A stretch of DNA of 64,000 nt from Synechococcus sp. 8F6. GTDB taxonomy: Bacteria > Cyanobacteriota > Cyanobacteriia > PCC-6307 > Cyanobiaceae. Positions 54,671-63,666 of this stretch are shown here, one piece after another. Below the pieces are notes generated by a model. It was not told where the DNA came from. It did not search any database and saw nothing but the letters and a program-made list of their open reading frames with translations. The stretch covers positions 55,392 to 119,391 of the forward strand of contig NZ_NQKZ01000009.1 of assembly GCF_002252665.1 (NCBI RefSeq). Reading direction: 5' to 3'. Each line of letters opens with the position of its first letter. The first letter of the stretch is position 1. The position numbers and the translations under genes are program-made.

Positions 54671-55638
54671 ATGGAGACACAACCCCGTTCCCGTATCACG
54701 GTTTATCGGGAAGCCCTGGCATCGCGTCACTACGCCCGGCGGACCATCGAAACCTACGAACGCTGGCTGCGGCGCTTCCTGCGGTTTCACCAGCTGCGGC
54801 ACCCGAGGGAGATGGGCAGCCTGGAGATCAATGCCTTCCTCACGCACCTCGCAGTAAACGAACAGGTGAGAGCATCGACGCAGAACCAGGCCTTAGCAGC
54901 ACTCCTATTTCTCTACAAGCGTGTTCTGGAGATCGACCCCGACGAACTTGATGAGGTCGTAAGAGCGCGACGGCCCAAGCGGCTACCGGTTGTGCTGAGT
55001 GTGATGGAGGTGCGCGCGGTGCTGCAGCAGCTGGAGGGGCCAGCCGCACTGGTCTGTGGCTTGATGTATGGGATGGCCTACGGCTGATGGAAGCCCTACG
55101 CCTGCGAGTGCAGGATCTGGACTTTGCGGGACATCAGCTGACCATCCGCGGGGGCAAGGGAAACAAGGACCGGGTCACGGTGTTCCCCCAGAAGCTCATG
55201 CAGCCGCTCCAGATTCATCTACAGGAAGTGCGGCGGCTGCATCGGGTTGATCTGGCCGCCGGTTGGGGACAGGTGCCGCTGCCTGGCGCACTGGAGCGGA
55301 AATACACATCAGCCTCACGTGAGTGGATCTGGCAGTGGGTGTTCCCACAGGTCACGCGCTGGCAGAATCGCAACACCGATGAACAGGGGCGTCACCACCT
55401 GGATCCATCGGTGATCCAGCGAGCGGTGCATGCCGCTGTACGCGCTGCTGGGATCAGCAAGCCAGCAAGTTGCCATACCTTCCGCCATTGCTTTGCCACA
55501 CATCTCTTGGAGCGGGGATCTGACATCCGTACGATCCAGGAGCTGCTCGGCCACAGTGACGTGAAGACCACGATGATCTACACGCATGTGCTCAACCGGG
55601 GACCAGCTGGCGTGACCAGCCCTGCGGATCTGCTCTGA
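54671..55638 (+). pseudogene. intI: Integron integrase IntI, frameshifted
   Basis: Tyrosine recombinase of the integron class. N-terminal SAM-like domain (YREALASRHYARRTIETYER), catalytic Arg region ([17 protein letters not shown]), [12 protein letters not shown] (HxxR), [17 protein letters not shown] (His and Tyr). The IntI-specific insertion is present ([20 protein letters not shown]). The frame breaks near 55075, where GGGATGGCCTACGG reads as a single-G loss relative to the expected [10 protein letters not shown]. Restoring one G gives a full-length protein of ordinary size. It could be a true inactivation or a sequencing error. Unusually, its 3' end rather than its 5' end faces the attC-bearing segment. 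Confidence 0.85.
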
Positions 55639-55641
55639 GGC

Positions 55642-55665
55642 ATGTTCTGCACGTCCGCAGAACAT
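55642..55665. terminator. Hairpin immediately after intI
   Basis: ATGTTCTGC and GCAGAACAT pair perfectly (9 bp) around a 6-base loop, 4 bases after the intI stop. It could be a terminator element or part of the attI recombination site. Confidence 0.5.
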
Positions 55666-55682
55666 CCAGCCTGCAAGGGAAA

Positions 55683-55711
55683 GCCCTCCGCTGAATGAGT
55701 CAGCGGAGGGC
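55683..55711 (+). terminator. Strong hairpin downstream of intI
   Basis: GCCCTCCGCTGA and TCAGCGGAGGGC pair over 12 bp with a 5-base loop. There is no T-run, so it is not a textbook intrinsic terminator, but its position after intI fits. Confidence 0.55.
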
Positions 55712-55774
55712 ACAGGAAGCGATATCGGTCCCCAGAGGAGGTTTCAGGCGCCTTACGAGGACTTTCTAATTGGC

Positions 55775-55781
55775 GTTAAGC
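55775..55781 (+). other. Probable integron crossover site (attI/cassette junction)
   Basis: GTTAAGC fits the integron core GTTRRRY. Its context TGGCGTTAAGCAA matches the R' end of the attC at 56596 (TGGCGTTAGGCAA) with one difference. No RYYYAAC partner exists in the 130 bases to the left, so it is better read as attI or a degraded attC. A GCCTTACGA sequence 20 bases upstream resembles the attC R'' box with one mismatch. Confidence 0.55.
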
Positions 55782-55824
55782 AAGATACAAATACAGTCTG
55801 GTAGGCCAAACTGCAAGCGTGTGT

Positions 55825-56466
55825 TCAATCAGGCGTAACCAGAGAACCATTTACATAGACAGCTTGAACACCGTCGCATTCATCCCCTGATCCTGTCCAG
55901 TCCTGGGTGATATCTACTCCTTCGTAGGTCATGTAGCCATTATACCAAGACTGGTTATCTTCGATATGGTACGCTAAGCGCTTGGGGTCGAATGGCTCGG
56001 ATGTTTCAAGAAGAAACTCATAAGAGCATCTATTGTTATATGTGCAGAAGAGTATGCATATCTTACCTTTTACCTCTTCGGCAAACAGCTCTTTTTCGTC
56101 TACTTCATAGGTAATTCCGTATTCGTGTTCTCTAGATTTGAACGGGAACCCAATGCCTGTAAATGCAATCTCGTGCAGGGATTTCTCGAATTGATCCTCG
56201 GGCAAAGGCTGGACATTTATATCTGCATACTCAATCTCCCAATGAGTGAGTTTTGAGTCCACAGAATCCCTTATTTCTTCAACCTCAAGTATCGATTCTG
56301 ATGCCTCTAGTATCTTATCTTGGTCTCCATTGGAAATTGCATTCTCTAGATCGCTAATCATCTCGGGTATTTCATCTCTCCACTTATTGAGAGAATCCCA
56401 TGTAAGAGCGTACCAGCTGGTAATTGACTTGCGGCAGCCGTTGCGGAGTCTTAAGTGTGTTTGCAT
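55825..56466 (-). CDS. Integron-cassette hypothetical protein, 213 aa
   Basis: Unrecognised protein in AT-richer DNA between the crossover site at 55775 and the attC at 56502-56602, so it fills a presumptive cassette. It is oriented opposite to intI. N-terminal helices (SITSWYALTWDSLNKWRDEI, DKILEASESILEVEEIRDSV) and a beta-rich C-terminus (EHEYGITYEVDEKELFAEEV, WYNGYMTYEGVDITQDW). If the cassette reads left to right, the gene is reversed and needs its own promoter. Confidence 0.65.
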   Translation of the reverse strand: MQTHLRLRNGCRKSITSWYALTWDSLNKWRDEIPEMISDLENAISNGDQDKILEASESILEVEEIRDSVDSKLTHWEIEYADINVQPLPEDQFEKSLHEIAFTGIGFPFKSREHEYGITYEVDEKELFAEEVKGKICILFCTYNNRCSYEFLLETSEPFDPKRLAYHIEDNQSWYNGYMTYEGVDITQDWTGSGDECDGVQAVYVNGSLVTPD

Positions 56467-56501
56467 TTGCAGTGTAGAATCAAGAGCAGATTAGCACAAC
56501 T

Positions 56502-56602
56502 GCCTAACGACGCAATGCACCTGCACCGCACCCTAAGGAATATGCACGTGACGAATAGATTGAGCCACAGCCCCTACGGGCAGGTTATCGCTGGCGTTAG
56601 GC
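56502..56602. other. Integron attC site
   Basis: R'' box GCCTAAC at 56502-56508 and R' box GTTAGGC at 56596-56602 form perfect TGCCTAACG/CGTTAGGCA arms. Inner L boxes ACCTGC (56519-56524) and GCAGGT (56580-56585) also pair. A total of 101 bp is normal for attC. It lies between two minus-strand genes in AT-richer DNA downstream of intI. Confidence 0.8.
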
Positions 56603-56646
56603 AAACGAAGCAAGAGGCTCCTCGTCATGAGAGAAGCAATTCCCGC

Positions 56647-57087
56647 TTAACGAGGGCCAGTCTTGGCCTCGCGTGAGAGGTGTTTGACCAAGTCAACGAG
56701 TTCTCGTCCCTTCTTTGCTGTCTCCCACATCTTCTCGCTGAATATCTCTGCTGAGTTATCCGCATAAGCGTGGTCGTCCAACTTGCAGAAGGCGTGTACG
56801 CACTCATTCCGAGCATCTCGCCATTGATCTAGTTCGTGGAAGAGATCACCATCTACTATCGACCCACTTCCAGTCATTAACTTCTTGGCCTGAGCGATAA
56901 GATTGCCAAGACTCTGCTTGCTCGAAACGGCCTGCTCTGTCGATGCGATAATTGACAGTAACCGATCTGTGATGATGCTCTCTTCTAGAGAGATTGCCTC
57001 CAGTAGCCAACCATCTTCCAATGCTTCATCTAGGCGATCGAAGGCAAGCTTGTAACGCAAATACCGACCAGTCTGCTTTCCCGTCAT
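56647..57087 (-). CDS. HEPN-like protein in cassette DNA, 146 aa
   Basis: All-helical protein with WRDARNECVHAFCK near residue 90-105, an Rx4H motif of the kind that forms the RNase centre of HEPN domains, preceded by helices (LLEAISLEESIITDRLLSII, SLGNLIAQAKKLMTGSGS) matching HEPN topology. Its 3' end lies 44 bases from the attC. HEPN proteins are frequent RNase toxins and abortive-infection effectors. A cognate antitoxin is not evident; the next gene upstream is a candidate by position only. Confidence 0.6.
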   Translation of the reverse strand: MTGKQTGRYLRYKLAFDRLDEALEDGWLLEAISLEESIITDRLLSIIASTEQAVSSKQSLGNLIAQAKKLMTGSGSIVDGDLFHELDQWRDARNECVHAFCKLDDHAYADNSAEIFSEKMWETAKKGRELVDLVKHLSREAKTGPR

Positions 57088-57129
57088 TGATCAAGAATGT
57101 AATAGAACTGCGGTTAATAAACTCTATGA

Positions 57130-57840
57130 CTAGCTAAAGCCAATCTCCTCTTCTGCCTCAATCCAGAACTCGATCTCCTCTCCCTCCTCGTCAGTGAATG
57201 GAATGGTCGAGATTCCGATTGACTCCACCATGTATCTGACCTGGATTCCCAGCTCTTCAATGAAGTCTTCATCAACCGCCAAGTCGATGTTGGCGCCATT
57301 GCTGTCGAGATAGGCCTTCAGAAGTTCTCGATCTTTGTCATCAATATCGTCTGATTTTCCAGATGCCAATTTATCAATGAGGACAGAGCAGATACCTTCC
57401 TGCTCTGTACTTCTGACCTCAAAGAGTTTTGCACTAGATACGCCTGCTCGGAGATTTATGGAGTATGTTCCGCCTTCGTCCTCAATGCTCATTGCATAGA
57501 TTTCAATCTCCAAAGGCTCATGACCGTCTGCAAGCCGAAAAGGGGATTGAAGAACCAACGGCTCCTCTAGAGAAGCCACAACGCCGTCACTGACAGTCAA
57601 CTGATCAGGGACATCCTCATCACAATATGCTGGTTCTTGAAAGATTGCTTTTAGTTTTACTTGGAGCTCTTCAGGCAGTTCGCCGCGAGCATGAGCGCCT
57701 ACAGATGAATTAAATTCATCTACGCTTCCAAAGCCGACTGCCGAGAGTGCTTGTGAAATTACTTCCTCGCCAATCTCGGTATCATCCGCGGAAAGATAGC
57801 CGGGAGCGTAATAACGCCAAGCGCCCCAAGTTTTGGACAT
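57130..57840 (-). CDS. Hypothetical acidic protein, 236 aa, next to HEPN gene
   Basis: Unrecognised. MSKTWGAWRYYAPGYLSADD at the start, IYAMSIEDEGGTYSINLRAG in the middle and a very acidic end (FTDEEGEEIEFWIEAEEEIG). The ATG at 57840 is preferred to a GTG 24 bases upstream. It is 42 bases from the HEPN-like gene on the same strand and likely transcribed with it. AT-richer than the chromosome around it, with no attC of its own visible before the IS256 remnant. Confidence 0.6.
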   Translation of the reverse strand: MSKTWGAWRYYAPGYLSADDTEIGEEVISQALSAVGFGSVDEFNSSVGAHARGELPEELQVKLKAIFQEPAYCDEDVPDQLTVSDGVVASLEEPLVLQSPFRLADGHEPLEIEIYAMSIEDEGGTYSINLRAGVSSAKLFEVRSTEQEGICSVLIDKLASGKSDDIDDKDRELLKAYLDSNGANIDLAVDEDFIEELGIQVRYMVESIGISTIPFTDEEGEEIEFWIEAEEEIGFS

Positions 57841-57918
57841 AACTAGTGGCTCAAATACTTGCACAACTCTAGACCTTGCTCAGTCAGCAGTCAAGCCGCG
57901 TCCCCTCTATTGATGTAA

Positions 57919-57963
57919 GAGCGGTCTGCCAGCCCCGGCGTAGCCGGGGCTGGCAGACCGCTC
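57919..57963. repeat. Perfect 21-bp inverted repeat (hairpin)
   Basis: GAGCGGTCTGCCAGCCCCGGC and its exact complement are separated by only GTA. It lies between cassette DNA and the IS256-family transposase remnant. It could be a terminator, an IS end structure or a REP-like element. It lacks a T-run. Confidence 0.75.
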
Positions 57964-58037
57964 CTCAGACGCCAGTCGTTGCAAGGGGTGGGCAGGTCCG
58001 TTTCCCTGGTTCGAGTACCACCTCAACCAGACGAACC

Positions 58038-59300
58038 ATGCCCAAGTAACAGTTTGACGCGTCTTCCCTGCTGCCGCTACTGGATGGCAGCAGTGCAGGG
58101 GAGCTGATCCCTGAGCTGGTGCGCCACGGACTGCAACAGCTGATCGAGCTGGAGGTGGCCGCCGTGCTCGGCGCGGAGCGCCATGAACGCAGCGACGACC
58201 GGCTTGGCTACCGCAATGGCTACCGGCCCCGACTGCTCACCACCCAGGCCGGCGATATCGATCTGAGGATTCCCAAACTGCGGTCTGGGAGCTTTCACCC
58301 GTCGATCCTCGAGCCCCGCCGCAGGGTCGATCAGGCCCTGTATGCAGTGATCATGGAGGCCTACATCAGTGGCGTCTCCACCCGCAAGGTCGATTCCCTG
58401 GTGGCGGCGCTGGGTTCCCAGAGCGGCATCTCCAAGTCGCAGGTGAGCCGCATCTGTCAGGACATCGACCAGCAGGTGCAGGCGTTCCTGGGCCGGCCGC
58501 TGGAGGAGAGCGGCTACGCCTACGTCTTCCTCGATGCCACCTACCTCCACGGCCGGCTTGGCCTGGGCCAGCAGGTCTGCTCCAGAGCTGCCGTGATCGC
58601 CATGGGCGTCAATGCCGACGGCCGCCGTGAGCTGCTCGGCCTACAGGTGGGTGACAGCGAGAGCGAGGGCTTCTGGAAGGCCTTCATTGGCTCCCTCTAG
58701 CCAAAGGCTTCTGCGAAGCAGTAGGAGCGTGGCCTCACTGGTGTCAAGCTCGTAGTGAGCGATGCCCACGTGGGCCTGACCAAGGCCATCCGCCGCATGT
58801 TCCAGGGCTGCTGCTGGCAGCGCTGCCGCGTGCACTTTGCGCGCAACCTGCTGCAGCGGGTGCCAAAAGCGCATCAGGGCATGGTCACGGCCGCCCTGCG
58901 CTCGGTGTTTGCCCAAGAGAGCGCCGCTGAGATCCTCAGCCGCTGGGATGACCTGGCCAGCTCACTGGCTGAGCGCTTCCCCAAGGCTGCTGAGCTCATG
59001 GCCGAGGCCCGAGAAGACGTGTTGGCGTTCCGCCACTTCCCGCAGCACCACTGGAAAAAAGTGTGGAGCACCAACCTGCTCGAGCGGGTCAACGAGGAAA
59101 TCAAACGCCGCACCCGCGTGGTCGGCATCTTCCCCAATGACCCAGCCATCACTCGCCTGGTGGGGGCGGTGCTGCTGGAGCAGGACGAGCATTGGCAGCT
59201 CGAGGGCCGGCGGATGTTCTCCGCCGAGAGCATGGCGGCCATTCCAGCGCTGGATGCTCTACCGGCAGCGGTAGCAGCAGCGCAGGCCATCACCAGCTGA
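58038..59300 (+). pseudogene. IS256-family (Mutator) transposase, inactivated
   Basis: In one frame from the ATG at 58038 the product is an IS256-type DDE transposase: AERHERSDDRLGYRNGYRP, FLDATY (first Asp), VVSDAHVGLTKAIRR (second Asp), RCRVHFARNLLQRVPK and WSTNLLERVNEEIKRRTRV (Glu). Three in-frame stops interrupt it: TAA at codon 4 (58047), TAG at 58698 and TAG at 58722. The last two flank a short stretch with no counterpart in the family, between FWKAFIGSL and RGLTGVKLVV, suggesting a small insertion. The C-terminal part from 58755 is open. Terminal inverted repeats are not clear. Confidence 0.85.
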
Positions 59301-59632
59301 TGGTCTCAGGCCCCAGATGAGAGATGCTGCGGCGCCCACACAGGGCGCAGCAGCTGCTCTCAGCGCCCGGGGGCCGCCGCAGACCGTGCTCGGCAGATCT
59401 CAGCGGTAGCCAACAACCGACAAACCACCCGGGTGAAAGACTTGACAAGTCAATCGCCTTGATTCAATGTGGAACAACGAGGGACATCTGTGCCACTGGA
59501 ATGACAGCCCGTCATTCGACCCTGTTCACGCTTGAATCAGGGAATTCGGGCCTCGGCTTTTACACCACGCAAAGGGACGCGGCCGAACCTAAATTCAACT
59601 ACGCATCTATTATCCATGGAGGCCCTGTAAGA
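59301..59632. other. About 330 bp without a supported gene
   Basis: Right flank of the IS256 remnant. It contains a GC-rich stretch and no coding frame I can support before the short gene at 59633. The right IS end should lie here but I could not place it. Confidence 0.45.
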
Positions 59633-59773
59633 ATGTTCAAATATATTGTTCGGCTTTCGCGCAATGGCATTGGCTTTGATTGCGAAGTCATGGCTAGAAG
59701 TTCATATGAAGCCAAGGAGGTAGCGCTTCGCCTATATACAGACCACACTGCGATGCGAGCAACTCGAGCATGA
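59633..59773 (+). CDS. Short hypothetical protein, 46 aa
   Basis: MFKYIVRLSRNGIGFDCEVM then ARSSYEAKEVALRLYTDHTA. GGAGG lies about 10 bases before the ATG. The pattern (short beta-beta-alpha, xxYEAKEVALRLY) recurs in tiny cyanobacterial and phage proteins of unknown function. The frame is open upstream but looks non-coding there. Confidence 0.5.
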   Translation: MFKYIVRLSRNGIGFDCEVMARSSYEAKEVALRLYTDHTAMRATRA

Positions 59774-59921
59774 GCGAAGGCTGCGCGCAGGCGAGTAATT
59801 CTGTTCCATTGGCTCCTAGCCGTGAAATCGGCTCTGCCAAATGTCAAAGGAAAGATCCCTGCAGCAGGCAAATGTCCCATGCCGAGGGCCTAGGCGCTGG
59901 AGGCTGGCGAAAGCCGGTGAG

Positions 59922-60429
59922 TTACTTCCCCTGCACTGCAGAGGATGCTGCTGCATGAATTCGGCTCAGCCGCTTTTGCTGGCCCAGGGATTGCTGCAGG
60001 ACCCTGGCGCCGCTGCCCTGGTGATCGGCGTCACCGGACACCGCGATCCCAGGCTTCTGCTTCCAGCCGTCAAAGGCATCAAGCCAGTGAGTCTTATAGA
60101 GGTAATACTTGAACGCCCCCTCAGGTTCAACATCATCCACCCGAAACGGCAGGATCATCACTCCAGAGCGGTCTGCCAGTGTCAATTCATTGATCACCTG
60201 CTCTGATTGCATGGACTCAACACTCCACAAGAGCACCATCAACTGACAATTCGGAATGGCTTTGGTGATCGCCTGAGCCCACTTGCTCACCAGCCATGAT
60301 GCTTTCTGGTGCCATCCAGCAATTCACATTCAGATCTTCCAGATGCGATCGGATTGCTTCAGCGATCCGCCGGTTGCGACTGGAATAGCTGATGAATACC
60401 TGCTCTAAGGCCATGTCCTTTTCAGCCAT
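59922..60429 (-). pseudogene. TIR-domain protein, frameshifted
   Basis: From the start at 60429: VFISYSSRNRRIAEAIRSHL (TIR box 1), NVNCWMAPESIMAG, then a frame change near 60287, continuing WAQAITKAIPNCQLMVLLWS, SEQVINELTLADRSGVMILP and YYLYKTHWLDAF. Together these are one TIR domain, whose members act as NAD-consuming or signalling modules in bacterial immunity. After the TIR domain only ~45 unrelated residues remain, so the effector or partner domain is missing too. Likely a dead defence gene. Confidence 0.75.
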
Positions 60430-60471
60430 GAATGCTTCCGGTAATCAGGCAACCATCATCCCTCAGCCACC

Positions 60472-60759
60472 TCAAGGCAGCTGAATGCCAAGCCGTTTTA
60501 GGAAAGCCACCTCGTCGATCACCTCAACGCCGAGGGCTTGGGCCTTCTTGAGCTTGCTGCCAGCCTTCTCACCGGCCACAAGCAGATCCGTCTTGCTGCT
60601 CACCGAGCCCGTGGCGTTGCCGCCGGCGCGTTCCACCAGCAGCTCGGCCTGCTTGCGTTCGATGTGCTCGAGTGTTCCAGTGATCACCACGGTAAGGCCG
60701 GAGAAGGCATCTGCCGTGATGGCCATGGTCTGAGGGTCCCAAGCGGGCTTAGCGGACAT
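60472..60759 (-). CDS. Stand-alone BRCT-domain protein, 95 aa
   Basis: FSGLTVVITGTLEHIERKQA, ELLVERAGGNATGSVSSKTD, LLVAGEKAGSKLKKAQALGV and EVIDEVAFLKRLG form a complete BRCT domain of the LigA C-terminal type, with ~18 residues before it. Single BRCT proteins bind DNA ends or partner proteins. It lies 148 bases from, and divergent to, the ATP-dependent ligase operon, so it may assist ligation. Confidence 0.85.
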   Translation of the reverse strand: MSAKPAWDPQTMAITADAFSGLTVVITGTLEHIERKQAELLVERAGGNATGSVSSKTDLLVAGEKAGSKLKKAQALGVEVIDEVAFLKRLGIQLP

Positions 60760-60907
60760 GACTGGGTCTTGTTAGAGAAGATCCTGATTCTGGAGCAGAC
60801 AAGGCAGGCAGAAGCTGGTCACGTCTCCGCTATCGAAAACTTGCATAAAACTCTCCCAAGGCTACAGCTATCCCTCCCTTAAGGTTGGTCAACAGGCAAC
60901 TCCTCGC

Positions 60908-61507
60908 ATGGCCAAGCCAGTTGTGGTGTCTCACCAAGGAGTAACGAGTTCCTTCCAGTTGAGCAAGCTGGAGCGCCAGAAGCTGTACGGCGCCCGCCGC
61001 CGCATCCCAGTGGATGGCAGCGGCAATCCCTGCACTCGCGCTGCGCTCACCGGCGACGGGCTTGTGCTGATCACCGCCGGAATGACGGCCCAAGGCTGGT
61101 TCGCCCCCGATGGTCGCCAAGTGGAGAGCAGCAAGATCGGCGCCTGTGACGGCGACGGCAATCCTCTCGAGCTGGTGCCATCCACCCTCGGAGAGACGCA
61201 ACAGCTGGAAGGGCCCGTACTGGCAACCGAGGTGCTGGATCTGGCAGTTGCCTCGATCTATCGGCTCGAGCCCGAAAGCCTCGATGAGCAGCTGGGCAAA
61301 GCCTTGAGCGAAGGCGAGATCTGGCGCTTTCGCTTCAATTACCGCCCTGACTACCGGGCTGAGACAGCGTTCCTGCTCGCCAATAAGGAGGGGATCTTCG
61401 CGCTGGTGGGAGTGCCCAGCGCGCCGCGCTATCTGGCACCCAACGCGCCGCCCCCGCCAGAAGATGACGACCAAAGCGACGACGAACTCGATTTCGAGAT
61501 GCTCTGA
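60908..61507 (+). CDS. Hypothetical protein, 199 aa, first gene of ligase operon
   Basis: Unrecognised. The N-terminal part looks beta-rich (SFQLSKLERQKLYGARRRIP, GDGLVLITAGMTAQGWFAPD), with LVPSTLGETQQLEGPVLATE in the middle and an acidic tail (PPPPEDDDQSDDELDFEML). The stop is 3 bases before the next start, and the third gene is an ATP-dependent DNA ligase, so it probably takes part in the same DNA-joining process. Confidence 0.65.
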   Translation: MAKPVVVSHQGVTSSFQLSKLERQKLYGARRRIPVDGSGNPCTRAALTGDGLVLITAGMTAQGWFAPDGRQVESSKIGACDGDGNPLELVPSTLGETQQLEGPVLATEVLDLAVASIYRLEPESLDEQLGKALSEGEIWRFRFNYRPDYRAETAFLLANKEGIFALVGVPSAPRYLAPNAPPPPEDDDQSDDELDFEML

Positions 61508-61510
61508 GCC

Positions 61511-62212
61511 ATGCGTTCCATTCACCTTGCCGATGCAAGCAGCCGCGACGCCTATCTGCGCTTCGTATCGGTGCGGGCACCGTCCCCGCCGCAGCGGGTG
61601 GTCGATGGCCGGCCTGTCGCCATGCGCCGCCTCCTGGCGTCAGGCGAAGCCAATACCCATGAAACCCTGGCGGACAAGCACGGTGAGGCGCTGGGCCAGG
61701 CGCTGATCGATGGCGATCCGGAGCTAGATCTCGAACTGATCGGCCGCCCGATCGAGCGCACCAACACCGTGTTCCTCGACAGCAGCCGCCAGATCCTGCG
61801 CATGGCTCCTGATCTGGTGGAGGTGATTCTCGATCCCTTTGGACAGGAAAAGGAGCGACGGGCTCCGGAAGACCGCTTTGCCAACGTGAGCGAGGAGATC
61901 CCGGTGCGCTTCACCAAGACCCGCATCAGCCGGGCTGACGCGGTGAGGCGCTTTGCCTTCAGCCGCACGCTGCAGCTGTGGCATACCGATGGCCTCAGCT
62001 ACGAATTTCTGCATGGCATCGCCGCTGAGCTGGATGCCGCCGATGAGATGGTGCTGCTAGCCGCCGGCGAGAAGGCGCGAGATCCCCTGGTGTTGCAGCT
62101 CAATGGTCTGCCCTGGCGAGCCTTTCTGGAGGGCCGCGTTAACCACAGCGGCTATTGCCTGCTGCTGCGGCTCTCGAATCTCGAGCTCAAGGCTCCCCCC
62201 GCCAAGCCATGA
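61511..62212 (+). CDS. Hypothetical protein, 233 aa, second gene of ligase operon
   Basis: Unrecognised; mixed fold with ELIGRPIERTNTVFLDSSRQ, APEDRFANVSEEIPVRFTKT and HTDGLSYEFLHGIAAELDAA. No catalytic motif is evident. The stop overlaps the ligase ATG (ATGA), so the two are translationally coupled and likely interact. Confidence 0.7.
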   Translation: MRSIHLADASSRDAYLRFVSVRAPSPPQRVVDGRPVAMRRLLASGEANTHETLADKHGEALGQALIDGDPELDLELIGRPIERTNTVFLDSSRQILRMAPDLVEVILDPFGQEKERRAPEDRFANVSEEIPVRFTKTRISRADAVRRFAFSRTLQLWHTDGLSYEFLHGIAAELDAADEMVLLAAGEKARDPLVLQLNGLPWRAFLEGRVNHSGYCLLLRLSNLELKAPPAKP

Positions 62213-63666
62213 CCGACCCCCGACTTGAAACCATTGCCAAGCGCTACAAAGCTGCAGTGGCGGGTCGCTACCGCGCCATCCGGCCCTCCGATCTGCAGGC
62301 GATTCCCCATGCGCCCTGCTTTGTGAGCCGCAAAATCGATGGCGAGCTGTGGCTGGCGGAACTCCACAACGGCAAAGCTCGCCTGTTTGCCCGCGATGGT
62401 CGCTCCATGGGGACCGGGCCCTTGCTGAAGGGGTTGGCTGCGCTGGCCAAGGGGCGCAAGCAGCCATTGGTGATCGCCGGTGAATTGCATGTGCCTGCTG
62501 CAGACGGCGGCCGTGAGCGGGTGGGGGATGTGGCTGCTGCTCTGGCCGCCGGCGATCACGACCGGCTGGCCTATGCGGTTTTTGATGTGGTGGAGCTCGA
62601 TGGTGCGCCGCCACCGGCCGACTACCACCCGCGTCTGGAGCTGCTGCAGGCCTTGCTGAGCAAGCCTCCGGTGCCGCAGCTGGCGGTGGTCGACACCGAG
62701 GAGCTGCAAGAGCCCGCGGAGCTGCGTCCCCATCTCGAGCGCTGGGTGGCGAGTGGGGATGCGGAAGGTCTGGTGGTGCGCAGCATCACCGGCGAGATCT
62801 ACAAGCTCAAGCCATCGTTCAGTCTCGATGCGGTGGTGGTGGGCTTCACCACCCGGGTGAGCGAAAGCGATCAGGTGCGTTCGGTGCTGCTGGGCCTGCG
62901 CCGGCACGACGACACCATCCAGTTGCTGGGGGCCTGCGGCAACTTCCCCGGCGAGGCAATGCGCCGTGAGCTGCTCGCCGCCCTTGAGCCGCTGGAATGT
63001 GCCAGTGGTTTCCGCCACTCCAGCAGCGACGGCAACCTCTATCGCTTCGTGCGGCCGGAGCTGGTGCTAGAGCTCAGCTGCACCGATCTGCAGACAGACG
63101 ACAGCGCCGGCGATCCCGTGCGTCGCTGGGTGCTCCGCCATTCAGAAGAGGAGGGCTGGCAGCCGATCGTGGATGCGGTGGCGGCGAGCATGATCCACCC
63201 GGTGGTCGTCCGCCGCCGCAGCGACAAGAGCGCCGATGGCCTCGACGTGCGGCTGAGCCAGCTGCAGGAGTACCTGCCGGAGCTAGATCCACAGGCTCCA
63301 CTGGAGCCACGCCAGCTGCCCCGCAGCGAACCGGTGCGCCGGCAGGTGTGGACCAAGGCGGGCAAAGGGGGCATTGCCGTGCGCAAACTGCTGGTGTGGA
63401 AGAGCAGCAAGGAGGAAACCTGGCCCGGCTGGCCTGCCTGGTTGGTGCACTTCACCGACTACAGCCCCGATCGCAAGACCCCTCTGGAGCGCACCCTGCG
63501 CACTGCCCGCAGCGAGGCCGAAGCGAATGCTGTTGCCGATGCACTGATCGCTGAGAGCATCAAGAAGGGCTGGGAGGAGGTGGTTGCATCACCAAAAGCA
63601 GCAGCGCAGCAACAGAAAATAACAACGCGTTCTACCCGTAAACCAAAAAGCAAACCAGCTGATTGA
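62209..63666 (+). CDS. ATP-dependent DNA ligase
   Basis: 485 residues. Nucleotidyltransferase motifs: SRKIDGELW (KxDG, motif I, Lys near 39), LVIAGELHV (motif III Glu), [12 protein letters not shown] (IIIa), EGLVVRS (IV) and YKLKP (V), followed by an OB-like domain and a C-terminal region with [15 protein letters not shown] ending in a basic tail. The ATG at 62209 overlaps the upstream stop. Cyanobacteria seal DNA mainly with LigA, so this is a second, differently powered ligase for specialised end joining with its operon partners (inference). Confidence 0.88.
   Translation: MTDPRLETIAKRYKAAVAGRYRAIRPSDLQAIPHAPCFVSRKIDGELWLAELHNGKARLFARDGRSMGTGPLLKGLAALAKGRKQPLVIAGELHVPAADGGRERVGDVAAALAAGDHDRLAYAVFDVVELDGAPPPADYHPRLELLQALLSKPPVPQLAVVDTEELQEPAELRPHLERWVASGDAEGLVVRSITGEIYKLKPSFSLDAVVVGFTTRVSESDQVRSVLLGLRRHDDTIQLLGACGNFPGEAMRRELLAALEPLECASGFRHSSSDGNLYRFVRPELVLELSCTDLQTDDSAGDPVRRWVLRHSEEEGWQPIVDAVAASMIHPVVVRRRSDKSADGLDVRLSQLQEYLPELDPQAPLEPRQLPRSEPVRRQVWTKAGKGGIAVRKLLVWKSSKEETWPGWPAWLVHFTDYSPDRKTPLERTLRTARSEAEANAVADALIAESIKKGWEEVVASPKAAAQQQKITTRSTRKPKSKPAD

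Noticed and set aside
58003..58022. GGTTCGAGTACC resembling a tRNA T-arm
   Set aside because: No acceptor, D-arm or anticodon arm can be built around it, and it lies in the leader of the transposase remnant.
60165..60179. 15-base match AGAGCGGTCTGCCAG to the palindrome arm at 57918-57932
   Set aside because: It falls inside the TIR reading frame and no longer repeat extends from it. Probably chance, although an IS-related origin is not excluded.
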